A stretch of 8,378 nt of DNA from Candidatus Bipolaricaulota bacterium (GTDB taxonomy: Bacteria > Bipolaricaulota > Bipolaricaulia > UBA7950 > UBA9294). The notes beneath the pieces were generated by a model. It did not search any database. It was not told the origin of the DNA and saw nothing but the letters and a program-made list of their open reading frames with translations. Below are positions 1 through 5,706 of this stretch, one piece after another. Where the stretch lies: contig RXOA01000054.1 of assembly GCA_003979035.1 (NCBI GenBank), positions 1 through 8,378 of the forward strand, written 5' to 3'. Position 1 is the stretch's first letter. Each line of letters starts with the position of its first letter. The position numbers were made by a program, and so were the translations under genes.

Positions 1-63
1 CCGGAACGGATCGCGAATTTCGCCGGACGCGAGCCTATCGCTCTCCGGCCAGATCCGCAACAT
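1..63 (-). CDS. Possible 5' end of an unidentified gene, cut by the window edge
   Basis: On the minus strand an ATG at 63 opens a frame that stays open to the window edge (21 codons, starting MLRIWPESDR). A GGAGGAG-like Shine-Dalgarno sequence lies four bases upstream, partly inside the T-rich tail of the preceding terminator. The encoded residues match no family I recognise. A bulged hairpin (GCCGGA at 22-27 with TCCGGC at 44-49, plus GAGC/GCTC inside) falls within the frame, so this stretch could instead be structured non-coding DNA. The call rests on the start codon, the ribosome-binding site and the open frame only. Confidence 0.35.
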   Translation of the reverse strand, partial: MLRIWPESDRLASGEIRDPFR

Positions 64-73
64 CTTCTCCTCC

Positions 74-108
74 AAGAAAAAGAAAAGGGCAGCTCGGATG
101 AGCTGCCC
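74..108 (-). terminator. Intrinsic (Rho-independent) terminator of the exported-protein gene
   Basis: A perfect 9-bp stem, GGGCAGCTC (87-95) with GAGCTGCCC (100-108), encloses a four-base loop. Read on the minus strand it is followed directly by a T-rich tract (TTTTCTTTTTCTT, 86-74). It lies 55 bp past the stop codon of the minus-strand gene at 164-637 and so ends that transcript. There is no A- or T-rich tail suitable for termination on the plus strand. Confidence 0.9.
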
Positions 109-163
109 CAATCTCTTCGGGAGTGCGGCCAAATCGGCTTCTCGATCTCCCAGAGCCGCATTG

Positions 164-637
164 TTAGTCTGTCGTTGCGGTGTACTCAATCACGATCACG
201 TAGTCGCCAGCCGGCAAGTCGGCGAAGTCTTCATCTTGGAGCGAAAAGGAGTAGTCCACTCCAAGCGTATAGACGCCCCAACTGCCGGAGTCATCGTACG
301 TGCGCGTGAGATTCGATTCGATGAGGTCTTCTGTTGCCGAATCGGCATCACCCGGAAGAACCGAGCTGGACCAAATGATCTGATCCGAAATCACCCAAGG
401 AGAGGTGCTCATCACACGAAGGGTGCTTTGACCCGTGTACACGCCCGGACCCGCGATCAATCCGAGATCGACGTTGTCTCCATCGATCACGGAAAGCGAA
501 ATCCAAGATGCAACCGTGAACATCGCATTCACCGACGCATTGTCTGAGACACTTGCCTTGGCGGCTGCCGTGGTTCCAAGAAGTCCCATGCAACCGATCA
601 CCAGCATACCGACGACCAACACGTTTCGCATCCTCAT
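164..637 (-). CDS. Small exported beta-sandwich-like protein under c-di-GMP riboswitch control
   Basis: Unidentified exported protein of 157 residues. The start at 637 is chosen because GGAGG (650-646) sits eight bases upstream; the longer in-frame ATG at 688 has no ribosome-binding site and lies just after the riboswitch. Residues 1-26 form a signal peptide: basic MRMRN, a hydrophobic core, then cleavage near TTAAAKA. VIGC at 13-16 also loosely fits a lipobox, so a lipoprotein cannot be excluded. The mature part is acidic, rich in Ser, Thr, Asp and Val, and has no cysteine. Motifs such as VDLGLI (56-61), TLRVMSTSPW (72-81) and the C-terminal PAGDYVIVIEYTA (142-154) recall small beta-sandwich surface proteins of the WxL, DUF4402 or spore-coat-U kind; that resemblance is by eye only. 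A long leader with two c-di-GMP sensors and a terminator bracket it as a single-gene unit. Inference: a surface or matrix protein tied to the sessile/motile switch. Confidence 0.8.
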   Translation of the reverse strand: MRMRNVLVVGMLVIGCMGLLGTTAAAKASVSDNASVNAMFTVASWISLSVIDGDNVDLGLIAGPGVYTGQSTLRVMSTSPWVISDQIIWSSSVLPGDADSATEDLIESNLTRTYDDSGSWGVYTLGVDYSFSLQDEDFADLPAGDYVIVIEYTATTD

Positions 638-650
638 GCAAAGCACCTCC

Positions 651-690
651 ACATGGTTTCTGAGCGCATCTAGCGGCTCGGCCACCATAT
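651..690 (-). promoter_or_regulatory. Candidate expression platform between riboswitch and start codon
   Basis: On the minus strand ATATGG (690-685) can pair with CCATGT (656-651), which directly abuts the GGAGG ribosome-binding site (650-646). A small internal hairpin GTGGC-CGA-GCCGC (684-672) lies in the loop. No T-tract follows, so control of ribosome access fits better than transcription termination. The pairing was found by eye and includes one G-U pair. Confidence 0.3.
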
Positions 691-696
691 AAGCGT

Positions 697-771
697 TGCG
701 GCAGCTCGGCTGTCTCCCAAGGGAGACCCGTGGCTTTGCGTCCCGGGATCACTCCCGGTTTGCCCTTGTCA
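697..771 (-). promoter_or_regulatory. Cyclic di-GMP-I (GEMM-I) riboswitch, gene-proximal copy
   Basis: On the minus strand the core reads GGGCAAACC (764-756), then a 6-bp helix CCGGGA/TCCCGG with a GTGA (GNRA) tetraloop, then GACGCAAAGCC (742-732). A second helix GTCTCC/GGAGAC (727-722 with 718-713) follows, and the element closes with AGCCGAGCTGCCG, whose TGCC can pair with GGCA at the 5' side. This is the layout of the GEMM-I aptamer. The position corresponding to G20 of the Vibrio Vc2 aptamer is G, as expected for c-di-GMP rather than the A of cGAMP-preferring variants. The 3' end lies about 60 bp before the start codon of the exported protein. Confidence 0.88.
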
Positions 772-782
772 CAGGCCCGCAA

Positions 783-850
783 TGAAGGGGCGCTGCTTAG
801 TAAGGTCCGTAGCTTTGCGTCCCGCCCTTTCAGGCGGTTTGCCTTTGGTA
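783..850 (-). promoter_or_regulatory. Cyclic di-GMP-I (GEMM-I) riboswitch, distal tandem copy, partly diverged
   Basis: Upstream of the proximal aptamer and about 11 bp from it, the minus strand repeats the same core: AAGGCAAACC (845-836), a 6-bp helix CCGCCT/GGGCGG (837-832 with 827-822) with a GAAA tetraloop, then GACGCAAAGC (821-812) and TACGGACC. The G20-equivalent is again G. The second helix is very short (CTT/AAG around ACT), and the 3' closing segment AGCAGCGCC departs from the usual AGCCGRGYTGCC, although AAGG (845-842) can pair with CCTT (788-785). It is clearly homologous to a GEMM-I aptamer, but its binding strength is uncertain. Confidence 0.78.
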
Positions 851-875
851 GATACTTCGTTGAGGACAAACCTAC

Positions 876-902
876 GATTGCGGCGGACCGTCCGTCGCAA
901 TC
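876..902. other. Strong imperfect hairpin upstream of the tandem riboswitches
   Basis: GATTGCG (876-882) pairs with CGCAATC (896-902), continued by a G-T position and CGGA/TCCG, giving about 12 bp around a CCG loop. The palindrome CTTCGAAG (902-909) overlaps its right edge. No T-tract follows on either strand, so it is not a standard terminator. It lies 26 bp beyond the distal riboswitch and may be part of the leader RNA or a protein-binding site. Confidence 0.45.
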
Positions 903-1130
903 TTCGAAGCAACTTCCGGCCTCGCATCGCACCTGTCGGGAGTTCCCGCATGAGCGCGATCCGAGCCCTTCTTGCTTCTCCTTCACCTGTCAAAGACCAA
1001 CACCCTCATCGTGCCTAGTTGAAACACTCCGTAGACACCGCTCGCACGCTTTTTCTAAGTGAGGGGTTGGAGAGAGTTTTTTCGTTCCCACTAGGACGTG
1101 CACGAATCTACGACGCTCTCAGACGTTGCT

Positions 1131-1208
1131 CAAGGACACGGGGACATTCGGTGAACGACACTCGGGCTGGACAGTCGATTTGCCGTCCCCGTTGGGCGTT
1201 GTCCCTTG
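1131..1208. repeat. Imperfect inverted repeat in a non-coding gap
   Basis: ACGGGGAC (1138-1145) is perfectly complementary to GTCCCCGT (1185-1192). Outside it, CAAGGAC (1131-1137) can pair with GTCCCTTG (1201-1208), leaving an 8-base bulge on the right. The arms enclose about 39 bp without an open frame of note. It lies immediately downstream of the ABC ATPase stop, but no T-tract follows, so termination is not supported. A REP-like element or the remnant of a small mobile element is possible. Together with 851-1130, this part of the gap shows no convincing gene. Confidence 0.4.
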
Positions 1209-1209
1209 A

Positions 1210-1998
1210 TCACCTAGGTCCGTTGTGGGGGCGCGGCATCGCGGCGATCGCGCCATCGGGGCCATGGAGGACCTGAAACGGAATTCCGTAGGTCGCCTCC
1301 AGACCTTCGGGTGTCACGGCCGACCCGGGAGGCACTTGCTTCGTGCACATCCCATCCCCGAGAAAGGCAATCCGCGTCGCGTGAAGAAGCGCGTTGTTCG
1401 GATGGTGAGACGTCACGACAAAGGAGAGGCCGGTCCTCGCCAATCGAGCGGCGGTACCGAGAACTTCCTGCTGGTATCGCGGGTCGAGGTGGGCATCCGG
1501 CTCATCCATCAACAGAACGCGTGCCTGCTGCGCCAATCCTCGGGCAACAAGAATCATCTGCCGCTCGCCTCCACTCACCTCATCAAGGCGCTTCGCGGCA
1601 AGATGCCCTAGTCCTACCGCCTCCAGAGCTTCCCGCGCAACAGCATGATCTTGACGTCCCGGCGACTCGAGGATTCCAAGATGAGGTGTCCTGCCCATCA
1701 GCACCGTATCCTTCACCGTCACGCCGAACAACGCTTCGCTGCGCTGCGGAACCAATCCAACCGCCCGTGCCCTCATCCGACGACGGACATTCTGAATCGG
1801 CGATCCCTGCAATCGAATCAGCCCCATCTGTGGAGCCAACAGCCCGCACAGGCAGTGCAGCAACGTTGACTTCCCACTTCCGTTCGCCCCGAGAATGAAT
1901 TCGACCGCGCCTGATGATGCATCCAACGAAACACCGCTCAACACATCAGGTCCCCTGGGATACCGGAATGAGATCCGCTCCGCCGACAACAAGATCAT
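1210..1998 (-). CDS. ABC transporter ATP-binding protein (FecE/BtuD/FepC type)
   Basis: Cytoplasmic ATPase (262 residues) that powers the importer encoded just upstream; the length is normal for the family. Motifs in order: Walker A GANGSGKST at 37-45, Q-loop glutamine at 85 (LVPQR), signature VSGGERQ at 141-147, Walker B VLLMDEP at 161-167, D-loop AHLD at 169-172 and switch histidine at 198 (TSHHP). The residue after DEP is Asp168, where Thr or Ser is more common. The start at 1998 is supported by AGGAGGGG upstream and by the ATGA overlap with the permease stop (4 nt), which suggests translational coupling. It is the last gene of the operon. The cargo cannot be told from the ATPase: Fe-siderophore, heme and corrinoid importers share this type. 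The much longer frame open upstream is an artefact of reading over the permease gene. Confidence 0.95.
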   Translation of the reverse strand: MILLSAERISFRYPRGPDVLSGVSLDASSGAVEFILGANGSGKSTLLHCLCGLLAPQMGLIRLQGSPIQNVRRRMRARAVGLVPQRSEALFGVTVKDTVLMGRTPHLGILESPGRQDHAVAREALEAVGLGHLAAKRLDEVSGGERQMILVARGLAQQARVLLMDEPDAHLDPRYQQEVLGTAARLARTGLSFVVTSHHPNNALLHATRIAFLGDGMCTKQVPPGSAVTPEGLEATYGIPFQVLHGPDGAIAAMPRPHNGPR

Positions 1999-2996
1999 AC
2001 CGTTCCCCTCCTGCGAACCATCCCCCAAAACAGGACAAGAAACGCCGGCACACCAAGCACCCCGGTCAGGACCCCCAGTGGAATCTCGGCCGCCGTGGCT
2101 GTTCGCGCCACGGTATCGAGACCAATCATGAGTCCGGCGCCGATCAGAAGAGAAACCGGCAGCATCCGCCTGTGATCCGCTCCGACAAGCAGGCGACCGA
2201 TGTGAGGCACGATAAGGCCGATCCAGCCGATCATCCCGGCGGTCGCCACCGAGGCGGCGACGATTGCTGTGCCGATCAGAAGCAGCACGATCCTCTCTCC
2301 GCGGACGTGAATCCCCAGCGATTCCGCTTCGATGTCGGAGAGCGCGAGCAGATTCAGCCGCCAGCGCAACGCAAAGAACGCCCCAAGCCCGACGCCGCTG
2401 ACTGCGGCCAGGGCCGGGATCTCGGACCAGTCGACGCGACTGAGGCTCCCCAATTGCCAGTAGGTGATCGCCGGCAGGGTGCTGAGCGGATCGGCCACGT
2501 ACTTCACCAATCCAAGGAGCGACGTGAACAGCGCACTCATCAAGACGCCGACGATGACCAGCACCAACTTGCTTGCGCCAAGGCGCCACCCGATGAGGGC
2601 CACGAGGACGACCGCCAGCACGCCGAACACGAATGCCGTGACGTGAATGACCGTGGGTGACGCCGACAACAGCATCCCAAGCGCCGCGCCAAAGGCAGCC
2701 GCCGATCCGATCCCAAGGATTCGTGAGTCGACAAGCGGGTTCTGAAACGCCGCTTGAAACACGGCGCCGGCGCCGGCCAGGTTGGCGCCGATCATCACGG
2801 CTGCGAGAGCTCTCGGGAGACGCACGCGCAGCAGAACGGCAGCATCCAGGCTTTCACGGTCACCGAATCCCAACAGCAACCGAACGGCCTCTCCTAGACG
2901 CAACGGATATCGTCCGACGACAAGAGCGACGGCAAACAACAACACGACGGTGCCAAGGAGCACAACCCATGTCGACCGCCATGCTCTCGTACTCAT
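1995..2996 (-). CDS. ABC transporter permease, FecCD/BtuC family
   Basis: Integral membrane subunit (333 residues) forming the transport channel, expected as a homodimer because only one permease gene is present. It is very hydrophobic, with a run of transmembrane helices (about ten by family). Family hallmarks are visible: RLPRALAAV at 59-67, GAGAVFQ (75-81) through NPLVDSRILG (86-95), the ATPase-contact region around EAESLGIHV (223-231), GWIGLIVPHIGR (257-268) and the C-terminal EIPLGVLTGVLGVPAF (304-319). The start codon lies 13 bp after the stop of the binding protein; no strong ribosome-binding site is visible, so coupling to upstream translation is likely. Its stop overlaps the ATPase start. 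Substrate class: iron chelates, heme or cobalamin-like compounds. Confidence 0.95.
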   Translation of the reverse strand: MSTRAWRSTWVVLLGTVVLLFAVALVVGRYPLRLGEAVRLLLGFGDRESLDAAVLLRVRLPRALAAVMIGANLAGAGAVFQAAFQNPLVDSRILGIGSAAAFGAALGMLLSASPTVIHVTAFVFGVLAVVLVALIGWRLGASKLVLVIVGVLMSALFTSLLGLVKYVADPLSTLPAITYWQLGSLSRVDWSEIPALAAVSGVGLGAFFALRWRLNLLALSDIEAESLGIHVRGERIVLLLIGTAIVAASVATAGMIGWIGLIVPHIGRLLVGADHRRMLPVSLLIGAGLMIGLDTVARTATAAEIPLGVLTGVLGVPAFLVLFWGMVRRRGTV

Positions 2997-3009
2997 CGGG
3001 GTGTCCGCA

Positions 3010-4035
3010 TCATTCCGGCGTTTGAATCAGCTGATCGAGCTGTTCAGAAGATGGGGTGTACGCATAGAATGTCTCGTAGAAAGCGCGCACTTCAGCGGCA
3101 AGATCAATCGCAGCCGTGTCCGGATAGAACCGCTCGCACAACCAGAGAACTCCAAGGATGAAATCCGGGACCGCCGTATCCCAGGGCCCCATCACGCGTG
3201 GCATCTTGTAGACGCGGCCCTGTTCCACCGCCCGCAGAGCCGCCCAATCGGGATCCTGGAGGAGATCCACGACCCCGAACGAAGCATACGACGGAATGAC
3301 GATCACATCGGGATTCCAGACAAGGATCTGCTCGAGATCCACATCGTTCCAGCTGCCCCGAAGATCCGCACTCACGGAGAGGCCGCCCGAAAGGGCGATC
3401 ATCTCCGTCTGCAGCATGTCGCCGCTTGCCACTCGTTGCGGCTCGCTGCCCAAGAACAACACCCGGACGCGATCCTCTTCGCCCAACGAACCGGCGGCTC
3501 GGTCCGCCAACCGCACGATCCGGTCGAAGACGTCCCGATACTCGGAGGCCCTGCCCCGCGCCTCGTCGCCAAATAGCTCGGCAAGCTTGGCAAGCGCCTC
3601 GGGAACAGCCAGTGGGGTTTCCAGTTGCTGCCGAAGGATCGGAAGCCCGATCTGTTCTCCCAGCTCCGCGAATTCCGCGTGCCTGGTCGCATCCACGACG
3701 ACAAGATCGGGCTCCAATGCAGCAATCATCTCCAGGCTGGGGGATCCAAACGTCATCTTCTCGGCGAGTCGCGGCTCGATCTCAAGGAGCGCTGCCGGCG
3801 CCTGCGCAAGCGTCTTCACTCCGATGTACCCACCAAGAACCACGCGATCGCCCGCCCCCAAGGCGTAGAAGTAGTAGGTGCTGAGCCCGTAGACGCTGAT
3901 CACACGACCGGCCGGCGCCTGGATCGGAATCCTTGCCCCTGAAGAATCCTCGACCCAGACAACCTCCCCGTTCGCGATCATCGCGCCACAGGTCATGACC
4001 GAAACCATCAACAGGATCTCCAATGCCTTCTTCAC
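3010..4035 (-). CDS. ABC transporter substrate-binding protein (BtuF/FepB-like, Peripla_BP_2)
   Basis: Exported ligand-binding protein (341 residues) that delivers substrate to the FecCD-type permease. A GTG start at 4035 is chosen because GGGAGG lies five bases upstream and because GTGA overlaps the PadR stop. It also places a signal peptide right at the N-terminus: KK, then a hydrophobic stretch to about residue 20, with cleavage near IANGE. A longer in-frame ATG at 4122 would put 29 non-signal residues in front and lie inside PadR. Family features: VISVYGLSTYYFYALGAGDR (45-64), PSLEMIAALEPDLVVVDA (99-116, first lobe), and NPDVIVIPSYASFG (241-254) followed by WAALRAVEQGRVYKMP (264-279, second lobe). 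WDTAVPDFILGVLWLCERFYP (285-305) recalls cluster-A binding proteins. The ligand cannot be read from the sequence. Confidence 0.93.
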   Translation of the reverse strand: MKKALEILLMVSVMTCGAMIANGEVVWVEDSSGARIPIQAPAGRVISVYGLSTYYFYALGAGDRVVLGGYIGVKTLAQAPAALLEIEPRLAEKMTFGSPSLEMIAALEPDLVVVDATRHAEFAELGEQIGLPILRQQLETPLAVPEALAKLAELFGDEARGRASEYRDVFDRIVRLADRAAGSLGEEDRVRVLFLGSEPQRVASGDMLQTEMIALSGGLSVSADLRGSWNDVDLEQILVWNPDVIVIPSYASFGVVDLLQDPDWAALRAVEQGRVYKMPRVMGPWDTAVPDFILGVLWLCERFYPDTAAIDLAAEVRAFYETFYAYTPSSEQLDQLIQTPE

Positions 4036-4580
4036 CCGAACCTCCCTGCACCCGACTGCTCCTTTAGCCAACGGATCGCCGCCTCCAATTGGGAGTCGCG
4101 ATACGCCTGCACCAGAGAGCAAAACGCTTGGTCGTCGGAAGTGGCGTCGATCCCTTCGCGGCTGGAGAGGCGGTGACGCAGCGCTTCAATCTGCCTGGCC
4201 AACCACGCGTCAACCCCACTTGGCGCAATGCGGCGGAGGAAGTAGAGCTTCGTCCAGAACGCCGCGACCAGCTCCAATTGCCTTGTGATCGGCCTGTCCA
4301 CCCACTCCCAGAATTCCTGTTGTCCTTGCGCTGAGATCGTGTAAACCGTGCGTTCAGGCCGTTGCCCTTCGCGTTCCACTTGGCGCTTCGCCCAACCATT
4401 GCTCTCCAGCCTCTCCAGAACCCGATAGAGTTGGCTGGTCGGAATGTGCCACAGATCCGCAAACGCGGCATCAAGCCGCCGGCGAATGCGGTATCCGTGG
4501 CCGGGTCCCTCCATCAAGCAGGCCAGTACCGCATGCGCTACCGGGAATGGCTGTCGCAAGCTTTTCGTTCTCTCCATCAT
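4032..4580 (-). CDS. PadR-family transcriptional regulator
   Basis: DNA-binding regulator, 182 residues. The N-terminal winged helix-turn-helix (about 11-95) has the PadR pattern: AVLACLMEGPGHGYRIRRRL (17-36), recognition helix TSQLYRVLERLESNGW (48-63) and wing RPERTVYTISAQGQQEF (74-90). The C-terminal half (about 97-175) is helical, as in the PadR dimerisation domain. A second ATG follows at once (4577); no strong ribosome-binding site is visible for either, and a -10-like TATTCT (4601-4596) sits so close that the leader would be very short. It is the first gene of the importer operon and overlaps the binding-protein start by 4 nt, which suggests it controls that operon. It is also divergent to the glycyl radical enzyme pair and could control both. 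The effector is unknown. Confidence 0.92.
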   Translation of the reverse strand: MMERTKSLRQPFPVAHAVLACLMEGPGHGYRIRRRLDAAFADLWHIPTSQLYRVLERLESNGWAKRQVEREGQRPERTVYTISAQGQQEFWEWVDRPITRQLELVAAFWTKLYFLRRIAPSGVDAWLARQIEALRHRLSSREGIDATSDDQAFCSLVQAYRDSQLEAAIRWLKEQSGAGRFG

Positions 4581-4584
4581 GGTC

Positions 4585-4601
4585 TATTCCACGATAGAAT
4601 A
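4585..4601. promoter_or_regulatory. Candidate operator: imperfect palindrome in the divergent intergenic region
   Basis: TATTC (4585-4589) and GAATA (4597-4601) form an inverted repeat with a 7-bp spacer that continues the symmetry at one more base pair. It is five bases from the PadR start codon and overlaps a minus-strand -10-like TATTCT (a GTGACG -35-like hexamer lies 17 bp upstream). The size and place suit autorepression by a dimeric winged-helix protein such as PadR, but it was found by eye and does not match a PadR consensus I know. Confidence 0.35.
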
Positions 4602-4683
4602 CACGATCTTATCAAGGCCGTCACTTTCCCCGCTTCCGGCTGCCTGGCAAGAGCGAAGTGGCTCGTGCTCTCGTGAGAAATCC

Positions 4684-4711
4684 TTGATCGGCACACGAAA
4701 GCGAGTATCTT
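4684..4711 (+). promoter_or_regulatory. Candidate sigma70-type promoter of the glycyl radical enzyme operon
   Basis: TTGATC (4684-4689) and TATCTT (4706-4711) are 16 bp apart, each matching four of six consensus bases. They are followed about 17 bp later by AAGGAGAG (the likely ribosome-binding site) and the ATG at 4740. The match is modest in GC-rich DNA. Upstream, 4581-4683 holds the palindrome and a weak AGAGC/GCTCT hairpin, and nothing else that I can identify. Confidence 0.3.
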
Positions 4712-4739
4712 TGCATCCGTCAAGGAGAGAGTCCGCACC

Positions 4740-5699
4740 ATGCCCAGTTCAATCTCCGATCTTGCTGCAGGTGCCTCGCAGGCGGATCACCCACAGGGAG
4801 TTCTGTTCGACATCAAGCGGTTCGCGCTTCATGATGGCCCGGGAATCCGCACCACCCTCTTTCTCAAGGGCTGTCCCCTTTCTTGTGTTTGGTGTCACAA
4901 CCCCGAGAGTCAGAACAGAGAACCGGATCTGATGTTCTGGCAAGACCGGTGTATCGGCTGCAGGGCGTGCGTCATGGTGTGTCGCGAGAGAGCAATCGTC
5001 GTATCCGACGGGCTGGCGCGCACAGATCGAGGACGATGCACCGGATGCGGTAGGTGTGTCGAAGCATGCCCGGCCGACGCACGAAGGATCGTCGGGAGAC
5101 GGTGGTCCATTCAGAGCCTGCTCCAGGAGATCGAGAGCGACGTTCTTTTCTATGATCAATCAGGAGGCGGAATCACCCTCTCCGGTGGCGAACCGTTGGC
5201 TCAGACCGCCTTCGCCGTCGCGCTGCTGACCGCGTGTCGCGAGCGAAGGATTCACACTGCGGTCGATACGTGCGGCCATGCGCCGTGGACGGACGTCGAG
5301 GCGCTCGCTGCGGTGACTGACCTCTTCCTCTACGACATCAAGCTCATCGATGCTGCCCGGCATCGGGAACTGACGGGCGCTTCCAACGCACAGATCCTCA
5401 ACAACCTCGGGCGGCTTGACGATACAGGAGGCAGGATCTGGATCCGGTATCCGTTGATCCCCGGCCTAAATGACCGAGCCGATGATCTTATCGCGCTGGG
5501 CGACCTTGTCGCCCGGTTGCGTCATGTCGAAGCGATCCACATCCTTCCGTACCATCGCGGGGGACTGAAGAAGCACGAACGTCTCGGGTGCCCATCGACG
5601 CTACAGAACAAGCAGGAAGCCCATTCGGTCGCGGCCGCGGACCATGGCCGTGAGATCCTGCGTGGTATCGTCAAGGTCCCCGTACGGATAGGAGGGTGA
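4740..5699 (+). CDS. Glycyl-radical enzyme activating protein (radical SAM, PflA/HypE-like)
   Basis: Iron-sulfur enzyme (319 residues) that uses S-adenosylmethionine to make the glycyl radical on its partner, surely the enzyme encoded 7 bp downstream. The radical-SAM cluster cysteines are 45, 49 and 52 (KGCPLSCVWCHNPE), preceded by the family motif DGPGIRTTLFLKGC. A ferredoxin-like insert with two more [4Fe-4S] sites follows: Cys71/74/77/81 and Cys100/103/106/110, each CxxCxxCxxxC. This places it with activases of dehydratase/decarboxylase-type enzymes rather than the short classic PFL activase. The SAM-binding motif LSGGEPL is at 147-153. AAGGAGAG lies 10-12 bp before the ATG, a slightly long spacing; the first 19 residues are probably non-conserved. 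Length and motifs are complete. The symbol is left blank because the partner's reaction is uncertain. Confidence 0.95.
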   Translation: MPSSISDLAAGASQADHPQGVLFDIKRFALHDGPGIRTTLFLKGCPLSCVWCHNPESQNREPDLMFWQDRCIGCRACVMVCRERAIVVSDGLARTDRGRCTGCGRCVEACPADARRIVGRRWSIQSLLQEIESDVLFYDQSGGGITLSGGEPLAQTAFAVALLTACRERRIHTAVDTCGHAPWTDVEALAAVTDLFLYDIKLIDAARHRELTGASNAQILNNLGRLDDTGGRIWIRYPLIPGLNDRADDLIALGDLVARLRHVEAIHILPYHRGGLKKHERLGCPSTLQNKQEAHSVAAADHGREILRGIVKVPVRIGG

Positions 5700-5706
5700 G
5701 GTCGAT

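Noticed and set aside
769..993. Arg-rich 74-residue frame on the minus strand starting at TTG
   Set aside because: It runs through the distal riboswitch and the hairpin, and its composition is that of translated structured RNA. There is no family resemblance.
988..993. TTGACA on the minus strand as a -35 box for the exported-protein leader
   Set aside because: At 16-18 bp spacing no -10-like hexamer follows (AAGGGC region), so the match is probably chance.
1999..2589. N-terminal extension of the ABC ATPase frame on the minus strand, up to 459 residues
   Set aside because: The extra part is low-complexity, Arg/Ser/Gly-rich and fully inside the permease gene in another frame. The true start at 1998 has a good ribosome-binding site and an ATGA overlap with the permease stop.
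1914..2660. Plus-strand frame of 248 residues rich in His, Asp, Gln and Arg
   Set aside because: It is antisense to the permease and ATPase genes, has biased composition and no recognisable domain.
4036..4122. Longer ATG start for the substrate-binding protein
   Set aside because: It would place 29 residues ahead of the signal peptide and overlap the PadR gene. The GTG at 4035 has GGGAGG upstream and places the signal peptide correctly.
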